A stretch of 64,000 bases of DNA. It comes from Candidatus Thorarchaeota archaeon (GTDB lineage: Archaea > Asgardarchaeota > Thorarchaeia > Thorarchaeales > Thorarchaeaceae). Every line of letters begins with the position of its first letter. Within the stretch, counting starts at the first letter, position 1. The stretch is taken from assembly GCA_029855935.1 (NCBI GenBank), contig JAGSHN010000004.1, positions 118,022 to 182,021 of the forward strand, given 5' to 3'. Positions 53,765-61,920 of the stretch are shown piece after piece. The position numbers were made by a program, and so were the translations under genes. A model generated the notes under the pieces. That model ran no database searches. It was not told the origin of the DNA and worked only from the letters and a program-made list of their open reading frames with translations.

Positions 53765-53931
53765 CAAAATGGCGGTTCGAGGTGGTTAACTCGCACTATC
53801 CCGAGAACAGCTCTTAAATAGTATCTATGTGCATGTGTATATTGTGGAATTGATCCCGCCTGACAAGAGCTTCTGGGAGCATGTCTGATTCATCGATGAG
53901 CCAACGCTCCATATACAGGGTGATACCATAA

Positions 53932-54459
53932 ATGTCACACACCGATTTCAACACAGATTTGTTCCGGCTTGTCGTCGAAGAGATTGCCGGTAAGGAGGGG
54001 GTAGATGTCGCTACGGTCTTGGTGAATGTTGAGGAAACAACCGACGAGGAGATTGCGGCGAAGACTGGCCTCAAGCTCAACGTAGTGCGCCGCATCCTGT
54101 ACAAACTGCATGATAACCATCTTGCCTCCTATAGGCGCGTACGCGACACAGATACCGGCTGGTTTCTATACTATTGGCGAATTGACCCTCGCAAGGCCCA
54201 AGCCCTTGTTAACCGAAAGAAGCGGATGGTACTCAGTCTCCTTGAGCAGCGACTTGAACATGAAACTAACAATGAGCTCTACGCTTGTGTGAATCGAGAC
54301 TCGCCACCTGTTCCCTTCGAAGAGGCCATGAATCTGTCATTCCGCTGTCCTGTATGCAATGGGCTGCTACAGTACGTGGACAATGAACGGACGATATCGT
54401 TCCTGAAGAAGCAAGTCGAGGAGTTGCGCGCGGATCTTGAGGCGAGTTCCACTATGTAG
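53932..54459 (+). CDS. tfe: Transcription factor E (TFE-alpha)
   Basis: A 175-aa protein. The N-terminal winged helix (DEEIAAKTGLKLNVVRRILY and LYYWRIDP) is followed by a zinc-ribbon region and a C-terminal helix. TFE stabilises the open transcription complex. Oddity: the first knuckle reads YACVNRDSPP, with arginine where the second cysteine of CxxC should be; the second knuckle, FRCPVCNGLL, is intact. The ribbon therefore has three of four ligands. It is followed by the DUF2110 gene, a recurrent archaeal neighbour. Confidence 0.92.
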   Translation: MSHTDFNTDLFRLVVEEIAGKEGVDVATVLVNVEETTDEEIAAKTGLKLNVVRRILYKLHDNHLASYRRVRDTDTGWFLYYWRIDPRKAQALVNRKKRMVLSLLEQRLEHETNNELYACVNRDSPPVPFEEAMNLSFRCPVCNGLLQYVDNERTISFLKKQVEELRADLEASSTM

Positions 54460-54524
54460 CCCAGGATCGAGTAGTTAACCGAGTCCCCTCGACCCAGCTC
54501 ATACAACTCACGAGGTCTGAATTC

Positions 54525-55298
54525 ATGAAACGAGTACTACTTAGGGCACGGGTATATGGCCCCCTTCAGAGGCAGCTACTAGCATCTCTTCGGCCCGTTG
54601 TTCGTGGTATGTTGTCTGACCTTGATTTGCAACGTGTCAACCTCACCGCAGAAAGAAGACGGGGGCGTCTTGTAGTCGAGGTACACGGGACTGATGAAGA
54701 GTTTGCTGCCAATCTAATAGTGACTGAATTTGGAACGACTATCCCCTTTGACAGTGTTCGGGTTGATGATTTATATCCTGGGCAGCTTGTGGATGTCGGT
54801 AAGATTGGGTACGGGGTCTATGTCGACATCGGCATTGACGCCCAGCCGCGCGTTGATGCACTAGTCCCTCTGTATAGAGTCCGGCGTCAGCTCGGCATAG
54901 GCCGCGAATCAATCCGGAGAATCTCGTCTGCATTTGCGCTAGTCGAGAATCTGCCGGTCGAAGTTCACATAGACGACATCAATCCCTCAACCTCCAGCAT
55001 TGGCGCTGCATTCTCGGAGCGCTTTGTCAGTCGGCTTCTCTCTTGGAGTAGTGATGATCATGAGCGACTGCTCATTCTGGGTGCGCCCCTGTCACTAATT
55101 GAAGAAACACTTAGGCGGACGCATCATACCACCGATGTGTATAAGACGGAACGGCTCGGACAGTTCGAATTCACTCTTGTGTGCAAGAGAAGTACACATG
55201 CCAGTGGACTGCTTGCGGCCATCGGCCCGCATATCCCTGTGCCAATTCATCTCTTCCTTCCTCACAAGGCTCAGGAGCTGCTCCTCCATGAGACTTGA
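54525..55298 (+). CDS. DUF2110 family protein
   Basis: A 257-aa archaeal protein matching the DUF2110 pattern: KRVLLRARVYGPLQRQL at the N-terminus and the central GQLVDVGKIGYGVYVDIGI strand, reminiscent of an S1/OB-like RNA-binding fold, with a C-terminal helix-strand pair. It is regularly encoded next to tfe in archaea; its function is unknown. It overlaps the downstream S4-methyltransferase gene by 11 nt, implying coupled expression. A link to RNA metabolism is inference from fold and neighbours. Confidence 0.8.
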   Translation: MKRVLLRARVYGPLQRQLLASLRPVVRGMLSDLDLQRVNLTAERRRGRLVVEVHGTDEEFAANLIVTEFGTTIPFDSVRVDDLYPGQLVDVGKIGYGVYVDIGIDAQPRVDALVPLYRVRRQLGIGRESIRRISSAFALVENLPVEVHIDDINPSTSSIGAAFSERFVSRLLSWSSDDHERLLILGAPLSLIEETLRRTHHTTDVYKTERLGQFEFTLVCKRSTHASGLLAAIGPHIPVPIHLFLPHKAQELLLHET

Positions 55299-55968
55299 CG
55301 TTTGGCTCGTCAAACACGGTTTCTTCTCCTCTCGCCAACGGGCCAAGAAGGCGATTATGGAAGGCAAGGTTCTCGTCAACGGCCGTGTGAGAAAGCAATC
55401 CACGCGTGTGCAAGAGGATGATGTGATTCGTGTACTTGATTGGGCTGATAGACCACGCGGCTACCACAAACTGATGGCAATAGAAGAATCACTCGGGTTT
55501 CCACTGGTTGAGCCCGGCATGAGAGCTCTCGACATTGGCAGCTCAGCCGGAGGATTTCTCCTCTTTCTGCACGAGCGAGGTGCCTACGTCACAGGTATCG
55601 AGTTCTCCACGGAATTTATGAGGTATCTCTCGAAAATCGTTGAGTTCCTCTCTCGGGCCACACTGGTTCATGCTGATGCGTTTAAGATCAATCCTTTGTC
55701 AGTAGCGGCCGTAGACTCCCTTGATTTGTTGCTTGTAGATGTCACCTGCGAGCCTACCGGAACGTTGAACCTCCTCACAAGATTCTGGCCACTTCTTCGC
55801 CTCAGGGGCCGTTTTCTTGCGGCATTCAAAATGTCATACGATTCATCTGTCGTTCGACATATAGAGGATTCTCTTTTTCATATTGGCGCCTCCAACACGC
55901 GTGTTATAATTCTCGATAAATCTCGTGACGAGCTTCACATCTACGGTGAGAAGAAACAAGTTGGCTGA
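55288..55968 (+). CDS. S4-domain FtsJ-like RNA methyltransferase (TlyA-type architecture)
   Basis: A 226-aa protein. The N-terminal S4 RNA-binding domain (RLDVWLVKHGFFSSRQRAKK, VLVNGRVRK) is followed by a Rossmann methyltransferase with motif I ALDIGSSAGGFLLFL near residue 89. This is the architecture of TlyA and of archaeal S4-FtsJ proteins that 2'-O-methylate RNA. The ATG at 55288 overlaps the DUF2110 stop. An open frame from 55099 exists but is antisense-like and without family support. The tfe-DUF2110-S4/FtsJ order is conserved among archaea as far as I know. Confidence 0.85.
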   Translation: MRLDVWLVKHGFFSSRQRAKKAIMEGKVLVNGRVRKQSTRVQEDDVIRVLDWADRPRGYHKLMAIEESLGFPLVEPGMRALDIGSSAGGFLLFLHERGAYVTGIEFSTEFMRYLSKIVEFLSRATLVHADAFKINPLSVAAVDSLDLLLVDVTCEPTGTLNLLTRFWPLLRLRGRFLAAFKMSYDSSVVRHIEDSLFHIGASNTRVIILDKSRDELHIYGEKKQVG

Positions 55969-56030
55969 CGGACATGCCTGCATATTCACACTGAGCAACT
56001 CTTTTATTGTCAGCCGGAAACCGAGTCTTA

Positions 56031-56108
56031 GGGGCGGTGGTCTAGACCGGCTATGACGACTCGCTTACACCGAGTAGGTCACGAGTTCAAGTCTCGTCCG
56101 CCCCACCA
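56031..56108 (+). tRNA. tRNA-Val(TAC), no intron
   Basis: GGGGCGG pairs with CCGCCCC, then A and encoded CCA. The anticodon arm ACTCG-CTTACAC-CGAGT gives anticodon TAC. The T arm is ACGAG-TTCAAGT-CTCGT. CTTTTATT (56001-56008) is a TATA-like element about 25 bp upstream. Confidence 0.95.
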
Positions 56109-56162
56109 ACTCAGCTTGTGCGAGGAGCCCTACGGAGCGCAACGCGGGGTTTCCGCTTGATT

Positions 56163-56280
56163 GCGGGAGTTGCCGAGCTTGGCCAAAGGCGGCAGACTTA
56201 AGATCTGCTCCCATAGGGGTTCGCGGGTTCAAGACGTTGCCTATTCTTATAGGCACGGGAAAATCCCGCCTCCCGCACCA
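56163..56280 (+). tRNA. tRNA-Leu(TAA) with a 30-nt intron in the T-loop
   Basis: The acceptor GCGGGAG pairs with CTCCCGC, then A and CCA. The anticodon arm GCAGA-CTTAAGA-TCTGC gives TAA. The long variable arm (TCCCATAGGGG...) is class II. The T stem GCGGG (56223-56227) is followed by TTC, a 30-nt insert (about 56231-56260) with hairpin TGCCTAT-TCTT-ATAGGCA, then AAATCCCGC. Removing it restores TTCAAAT, so this is a non-canonical T-loop intron. Confidence 0.93.
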
Positions 56281-56309
56281 TCTTCAGACCGAGAACTTGG
56301 TGTAATTCG

Positions 56310-57641
56310 GTGGTGCCTGTGACATTTCATGACTTGATATTTCCCGACGGATTTCTCTGGGGCAGTGCCGCTTCTGCCCACCAGACCGAGGGTGGAACGT
56401 ACAACGATTGGACAGAGTGGGAAAAGATTCCGGGGAGGATCAAGGATGGTTCGAATGCATCCATTGCATGTGATCACTACAACCGATATGAGGAGGACTT
56501 TGATCTCGCGAAAAAGCTCGGCCACCAAGTGCATCGGTTCTCAATAGAATGGAGTCGCATTGAGCCCTCGCAGGGCAAGTGGAACGCGACCGAGATTGCC
56601 CACTACGAGCATGTCGTGCAGGCGCTTGTTTCTCGTGGAATCCGGCCTATGGTTACACTTCATCATTTCACCAACCCCCTCTGGTTCTGGGATAATGGTG
56701 GATGGCTCAATGCTGACAGCCCGCACATCTTCGCAGGGTATGTGCGCAAGATTGTAGAGGCTCTTGCGGAATACAATATAATCTGGAACACAATCAACGA
56801 GCCTCTGGTGTTGGCAACGCTAGGGTACCTTTTTGGGGAGTTCCCACCAGGCTACCGTGACTTTGACAAGGCTCTCACTGTTGCTAGACACCTACTCATG
56901 GCACATGGGTTGGCTGCGTCTCAGATTTGCCGTACCTATGAAGAGCGAGGTCTTGACCGGCCAGAGATTGCGCCCGTAATCAGTGCTACCTACTTTATGC
57001 CCGCCGACCCTTCCAATCCCGAGGACATTGAACTGGCTCAATACTTGGATGAAGTCTATAATCATGCATGGATTAGAGGTGCAATCACAGCCACGCTTCC
57101 AGAACCAATTGGAAACGGCTCAAAATACGTGCCTCTACAAAGATCTGTAGACTTCATAGGCCTCAACTATTATTCTCGGATGCTCGTTTCCTCGGAACTA
57201 GACTTCCTGGCCGGCGAGATGCCTCCAAAGGACCCAAATCTTGAACGGTGTGAGGGCCTTGACTGGGAGGTCTATCCTGAGGGTTATTATCACATCATAA
57301 AGTCAATGTGGGAACGATATCACACCCCTATATTCCTTACTGAGAACGGGATTGGCACTCTGGATGATATGCTAAGATGTCGATACATACTCACGCATCT
57401 TCAGCAGGTCCATCGGGCAATCTCAGAAGGAGTAGACATTCGCGGCTACTTAGTCTGGTCACTCACTGATAACTTCGAGTGGACGTACGGGTTTGGAAGT
57501 CACTTCGGCCTAGTTGCGATTGACCATCAGACTCTTCAGCGGACGCCCCGGGAGAGCGCCCTGATGTTCCATGAAATTGTCACCAACAATGGACTGACCG
57601 CTGAACTACAGGAACGGTTTTTGGGGCGCAGAGGTAGGTGA
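56310..57641 (+). CDS. Family GH1 beta-glycosidase
   Basis: A 443-aa beta-glycosidase of family GH1. The N-terminal FPDGFLWGSAASAHQTEGG is the family signature; the acid/base is in NTINEPLV and the nucleophile in LTENGIG. It ends with the GYLVWSLTDNFEW substrate-binding motif. It cleaves beta-glucosides or galactosides; sequence alone does not set specificity. No signal peptide, so it is cytoplasmic. It resembles bacterial-type GH1 in length and motifs, so transfer from bacteria is possible. The Mn/Ca-transporter-like gene follows after 7 nt. Confidence 0.93.
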   Translation: MVPVTFHDLIFPDGFLWGSAASAHQTEGGTYNDWTEWEKIPGRIKDGSNASIACDHYNRYEEDFDLAKKLGHQVHRFSIEWSRIEPSQGKWNATEIAHYEHVVQALVSRGIRPMVTLHHFTNPLWFWDNGGWLNADSPHIFAGYVRKIVEALAEYNIIWNTINEPLVLATLGYLFGEFPPGYRDFDKALTVARHLLMAHGLAASQICRTYEERGLDRPEIAPVISATYFMPADPSNPEDIELAQYLDEVYNHAWIRGAITATLPEPIGNGSKYVPLQRSVDFIGLNYYSRMLVSSELDFLAGEMPPKDPNLERCEGLDWEVYPEGYYHIIKSMWERYHTPIFLTENGIGTLDDMLRCRYILTHLQQVHRAISEGVDIRGYLVWSLTDNFEWTYGFGSHFGLVAIDHQTLQRTPRESALMFHEIVTNNGLTAELQERFLGRRGR

Positions 57642-57648
57642 ATGCAAG

Positions 57649-58215
57649 ATGGTTGTCGATATGATATTGGCGACGACCGCTATTGTCTTTCTCAGCGAAA
57701 TTGGTGACAAGACCATGTTCACGACCCTGTGCATGAGCGCTGAGTCCGGTCGTCCTGCTCTGATCCTCGCCATCTCGATGGCGGCCCTTACCACAGCCAG
57801 TATTGTTGCGTCTGCACTCGGATTCCTGTTATCCAGCTCTCTATCCTCTCTCTGGATCTCTGCGATTGCTGGGGCATCATTCCTATTGATCGGTGTCACT
57901 CAGATACTGAAACTTGACTCAGTCGAAACCACTTGCGACCACGTGACTGGCATCCTTGGGGTCTATGTTACAATTCTCTCATCAGAATTGGGCGACAAGA
58001 GCCAGCTGGTGATTCTCGCGTTAAGTGCAACGTTTTCCAGTCCCGTCCCAGTCGTGCTAGGTGCGATGCTGGGCTTCTTACTTGTCAATTCCGTGGGTTC
58101 GTTTGTAGGCTTTCAGATGTCTGAACGAATTCCTCTGCGAACGATCAGACTGGTGGCTGGTGTGACATTTGTAGTCATCGGAGTTCTTATTGTTGCTGCA
58201 GCCCTTCTGGTGTAG
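57649..58215 (+). CDS. GDT1/UPF0016 family cation transporter
   Basis: A 188-aa membrane protein with six hydrophobic helices in two repeats, each beginning with the family motif E-x-G-D-K-(T/S): SEIGDKTMF near residue 16 and SELGDKSQL near residue 112. The family (yeast Gdt1, human TMEM165, bacterial MneA) moves Mn2+ or Ca2+ across membranes. The full two-repeat protein is typical of the eukaryotic and larger bacterial forms. It sits between the glycosidase and gatD without obvious functional link. Confidence 0.93.
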   Translation: MVVDMILATTAIVFLSEIGDKTMFTTLCMSAESGRPALILAISMAALTTASIVASALGFLLSSSLSSLWISAIAGASFLLIGVTQILKLDSVETTCDHVTGILGVYVTILSSELGDKSQLVILALSATFSSPVPVVLGAMLGFLLVNSVGSFVGFQMSERIPLRTIRLVAGVTFVVIGVLIVAAALLV

Positions 58216-58262
58216 AAAACCTCCGGCAAGATTTATGTCAGTGCAGCATAGCCAGTCGTCGT

Positions 58263-59630
58263 GTGAATGAGGTGTGTCCGTTGGATGACGATTTGGCTGG
58301 ATATGGTGGTCTTGTTCTCGAGAAGCTCCTGCAGGCCAATATTCACGTTGGCGACCGTGTCCGCGTGACTCATAGAGGGCAGCGATACGAGGGCACACTC
58401 ATGCCTCGAGCCCAAGTTGGAGCTGACCCTGACCACCTTGTGCTAAAGTTGGACAGTGGCTACAATATTGGTATCAGGGTGACACGCGAGTCCACTGTGG
58501 AAAGAGTCTTTGGAGCCAAGCGACACCGGCGCCGCAAGTCTGATACAATCACATCATCTCCTGATCTTCCTCAAGTGACAATCCTCTCCACTGGCGGCAC
58601 GATTGCCAGCCGCGTGGACTATCGCACGGGGGCTGTCAATCCGGCCCTTACTGCAAGGGATTTCTATGATGCAGTACCAGAGCTAGGGACCTATGCCAAC
58701 ATCTCCGCACGTGTTGTCATGAGCAAGTTTTCGGAAGACCTGACCCCCGCGGACTGGACCCTTCTGGCGAAGCGAATCGCCTCCGAGATTCGTCGAGGCG
58801 TCGATGGTGTTGTTGTAGCTCACGGTACCGACACAATGGGTCTAACAGCAGCAGCTCTCTCTTTTGCATTACAGAATCTTCCAGTGCCTATAGTCCTTGT
58901 TGGATCGCAGCGTTCGTCTGACCGGCCTTCTTCCGATGCAGCAATGAACCTGATTGCAGCAACACGAGTCGCGGCGCACGCCGACATTGCTGAGGTGATG
59001 CTTGTGATGCACGGGCAGACGGACGATGCATTTGCCCTTGCTCACAGGGGTTCACGAGCCCGGAAATGCCACACCAGCCGTCGGGATGCTTTTCGATCAA
59101 TCAATGCCTCCCCGCTTCTCAAAGTGACCGAGTCAGAGATCGTCGAGGTCGGTACACCACTGGGTCGACGAGATCCCTCTAGGCGGCTAAGGGCGCGTCC
59201 CCGTTTTGAACCCCGCGTGGCACTACTGAAGACGTGCCCAGGTCTGGACGGCTCAGTCATCCGTTACCTCATTGAAGCGGGTTACAAGGGCCTTGTCATT
59301 GAGGGGACCGGACTAGGTCACGCGCCAAGGTATCTGCAGCCTGCCATCCGCGATGCAGTGGACGCGGGAATGGTGGTTGCTATGACCTCCCAGTGCATCT
59401 GGGGCCGAGTTGATATGAATGTCTATCGCTCAGGTGTCGAGTTGCTCGACATAGGAGTTATCCCCTGTGAGGACATGCTGCCTGAAACAGCGCTAGTGAA
59501 AATGATGTGGCTTCTTGCGAACTTCAGGACGCCCCAGCGAGTCGCCGAACTTCTTCGAACCCCTCTGGCTGGCGAAATCTCCATGCGCTCTTTGCTGACT
59601 GCCGAACCTACAGGAGGCTACAAGCAATGA
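58263..59630 (+). CDS. gatD: Glutamyl-tRNA(Gln) amidotransferase subunit D
   Basis: A 455-aa archaeal GatD. A small N-terminal beta-barrel domain (residues ~20-90) precedes an asparaginase-like domain with LSTGGTIASRVDY, the catalytic threonine region, and AHGTDTMG. It releases ammonia from an amide donor and passes it to GatE, which amidates Glu-tRNA(Gln). GatD/GatE is archaea-specific. The start is GTG 58263. Its stop overlaps the gatE start as ATGA. Confidence 0.96.
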   Translation: MNEVCPLDDDLAGYGGLVLEKLLQANIHVGDRVRVTHRGQRYEGTLMPRAQVGADPDHLVLKLDSGYNIGIRVTRESTVERVFGAKRHRRRKSDTITSSPDLPQVTILSTGGTIASRVDYRTGAVNPALTARDFYDAVPELGTYANISARVVMSKFSEDLTPADWTLLAKRIASEIRRGVDGVVVAHGTDTMGLTAAALSFALQNLPVPIVLVGSQRSSDRPSSDAAMNLIAATRVAAHADIAEVMLVMHGQTDDAFALAHRGSRARKCHTSRRDAFRSINASPLLKVTESEIVEVGTPLGRRDPSRRLRARPRFEPRVALLKTCPGLDGSVIRYLIEAGYKGLVIEGTGLGHAPRYLQPAIRDAVDAGMVVAMTSQCIWGRVDMNVYRSGVELLDIGVIPCEDMLPETALVKMMWLLANFRTPQRVAELLRTPLAGEISMRSLLTAEPTGGYKQ

Positions 59631-61546
59631 CAGAGGAATACTATGAGCAGATTGGTCTGCGGGTGGGGCTCGAGCTTCATCAGCAGCTCGACACCCCACG
59701 GAAGCTGTACTGTCACTGCCCCCCTGTTATCCGTGAGGACCCCCCGCATGGGGGGTTCATCCGGAGACTTCGTCCCACTCGGAGCGAGATGGGCGAGGTA
59801 GATCCTGCTGCTCTATTTGAGTTTCAGCGGAAGAAGAGGTTCTATTACGAGTATTACAGAGACACCACCTGTCTTGTGGAAGCTGATGAAGAGCCTCCAC
59901 ATGATTTGGACCCTGTTTCTGTCGACATCTGCCTGATGATGGCCCGTTTTCTTAACGCTACTCCGGTGGATGAGATACACCCGATGCGGAAAATCGTCAT
60001 AGATGGCAGCAATACAACGGGCTTCCAGCGTACCGCAGTGGTGGCCCTTGGAGGCTATGTCAATGTCGGGGAAGAACGAATCGGTATTCAGACAATCTGT
60101 CTCGAAGAGGACGCTGCTCGGAAGATGGCTGATAACGAGAAGGAAAACCTTCGAGTTTATCGTCTGGACCGGCTTGGCATCCCTCTTATCGAGATTGCAA
60201 CGGCTCCTGATATTCACACTCCAAGACAGGCACAGGAAGTGGCTCTGAAACTTGGTTTCCTCCTACGTTCTACACGCCGTGTCAAGCGTGGTCTCGGGAC
60301 AATCAGGCAGGACGTGAATGTATCGATTCGAGGAGGAGGAATTGTCGAGATAAAGGGGCTTCAACAACTTGAGATGCTCTCACGCGTCGTAGAGCTCGAG
60401 GTTCAACGGCAAGTACAGCTACTAGAGATTCGGGACGAGTTGTTGCGGCGTGGAATATCTCCGTCTATGATCACCGACGAGATACTCGATGTTACTGACA
60501 TCTTCTCAGAATCGAAGTCGAAGCTCATACAGCAATCGCTGAAACGTGATGGTGTGGTGTTCGCTGTGCGACTGCCGGGGTTCGCAGGTCTGATGGGTCG
60601 TGAGATTCAGCCAGAACGGCGTCTTGGCACCGAACTCTCTGACCATGCTAAGTTCTGGGGTGGAGTTGGTGGAATCTTTCACACCGACGAGCTGCCGGGG
60701 TACGGAATCACTGAGGAGGAAGTGCGTCGTCTTCGTGAGGCTGTTGGTGCGAGCATCAATGATGGAGTTGTCATCGTTGCAGACTATGAACGCAAGGCCA
60801 GAGATGCACTTGAGGCGGTTCTCCGGCGAGCACGTGAGGCGGTAAAGGGAGTTCCTCCAGAAACGCGTGTTCCCCTATCTAACGGGTGTACGAAATATGC
60901 ACGTCCGCGTCCAGGTGCCGAGCGGATGTACCCTGAAACGGATGTGCGCCCTGTGAAGATTACTCCTGACTGGTTGAAACGGATTGCACAGAACATGCCC
61001 GAAACACTGGAGGAGAAGGAGGATCGGTTTGTCAGAGAATACGGGTTAAGCACCGAGCTGGCCTCCAAAATTGTGAGGTCTCTCCATCTCGATTTGTTTG
61101 AGGACATAGTTGAGCGCGCCTCCGTACCACCGACGCTTGTGGCCGCCACCCTAGAGAACACCCTCGTCAGTCTTAAGCGCGATGGAGTACCTGTTGACCA
61201 GCTGTCTGTGGAGCACTTCGAGACACTGTTTCAGGGTGTCGAGGAGGGACGCATTGCCGCAGAGGCAATTCCTGAGATACTTACCTACTTCGCAAACAAC
61301 CCCACTGCAAGTCTTGACGATGCCCTATCAGCTACAGGTCTTGGTACTATCGATGAAGAAGCCGTCCGACACCTAATAGCGGCAGCCGTGAAAGAACGTC
61401 TTGATTTCGTGCGCAGTCAGCAGGAGCGGGCCGTCGGTGGGATAATGGGTATTGTGATGAAAGAGCTCCGTGGCAAGGCCGACGGAAAGCTGGTGAAGGA
61501 GTTGGTGGTCCAAGAGATTAGACGGGTCCTTGAGAATGGTGCCTGA
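59627..61546 (+). CDS. gatE: Glutamyl-tRNA(Gln) amidotransferase subunit E
   Basis: A 639-aa GatE. ATG 59627 (MTEEYYEQIGLRVGLELHQQL) is the family start and overlaps the gatD stop by 4 nt. The frame is open from 59507 but that part is inside gatD. Motifs include CHCPP, RKIVIDGSNTTGFQRT (kinase/amidase core) and QDVNVSIRGG, with the helical and tail domains that bind tRNA(Gln) towards the C-terminus. It phosphorylates Glu-tRNA(Gln) and amidates it with ammonia from GatD. One rare GAG-ACA Glu-Thr pair occurs near 61219. Confidence 0.97.
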   Translation: MTEEYYEQIGLRVGLELHQQLDTPRKLYCHCPPVIREDPPHGGFIRRLRPTRSEMGEVDPAALFEFQRKKRFYYEYYRDTTCLVEADEEPPHDLDPVSVDICLMMARFLNATPVDEIHPMRKIVIDGSNTTGFQRTAVVALGGYVNVGEERIGIQTICLEEDAARKMADNEKENLRVYRLDRLGIPLIEIATAPDIHTPRQAQEVALKLGFLLRSTRRVKRGLGTIRQDVNVSIRGGGIVEIKGLQQLEMLSRVVELEVQRQVQLLEIRDELLRRGISPSMITDEILDVTDIFSESKSKLIQQSLKRDGVVFAVRLPGFAGLMGREIQPERRLGTELSDHAKFWGGVGGIFHTDELPGYGITEEEVRRLREAVGASINDGVVIVADYERKARDALEAVLRRAREAVKGVPPETRVPLSNGCTKYARPRPGAERMYPETDVRPVKITPDWLKRIAQNMPETLEEKEDRFVREYGLSTELASKIVRSLHLDLFEDIVERASVPPTLVAATLENTLVSLKRDGVPVDQLSVEHFETLFQGVEEGRIAAEAIPEILTYFANNPTASLDDALSATGLGTIDEEAVRHLIAAAVKERLDFVRSQQERAVGGIMGIVMKELRGKADGKLVKELVVQEIRRVLENGA

Positions 61547-61626
61547 TTCGTCTGTTTCTCAGTAAGACCTTCGGTAACTTTAATATGCTCACGAGATGCG
61601 AAATCCCTGTTGATGTGACATAGTGT

Positions 61627-61767
61627 GCCGCAGTGGCCTAGCCTGGTTAGGGCGCGAGACTCATAATCCTGCCGAGGTGATCGGCGGAAGACACGGGGTC
61701 ATAAAGTCTCATAGGCCCGAGATGAGACATCTCGAAGTCGAGGGCTCAAATCCCTCCTGCGGCACCA
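61627..61767 (+). tRNA. tRNA-Met(CAT), elongator type, with a 63-nt intron at 37/38
   Basis: GCCGCAG pairs with CTGCGGC, then A and CCA. The anticodon arm is CGAGA-CTCATA / A-TCTCG (61655-61665 and 61729-61734) with anticodon CAT. Bases 61666-61728 are an intron at the canonical site, the longest intron in the window. G1-C72 pairing rules out the initiator form; tRNA-Ile2, which also has CAT in the gene, cannot be fully excluded. The T arm is GAGGG-CTCAAAT-CCCTC. Confidence 0.92.
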
Positions 61768-61825
61768 CTCCCTATGTGCAACATTATCCTTTTATGCGAA
61801 TCATGCAGGGAGGCAATTCAGAAGC

Positions 61826-61902
61826 GCCCCAGTAGCAAAGTGGCCTACTGCGCCTGACTTGTAATCAGGAGATCGCGAGTTCGAATCTCGCCTGGGGCTC
61901 CA
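61826..61902 (+). tRNA. tRNA-Thr(TGT), no intron
   Basis: GCCCCAG pairs with CTGGGGC, then T and CCA. The anticodon arm CCTGA-CTTGTAA-TCAGG gives anticodon TGT. The T arm is GCGAG-TTCGAAT-CTCGC. It is 58 bp from tRNA-Met, probably in the same transcript, and tail-to-tail with pgk. Confidence 0.95.
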
Positions 61903-61920
61903 CTCTTCTCAAACTATGCC

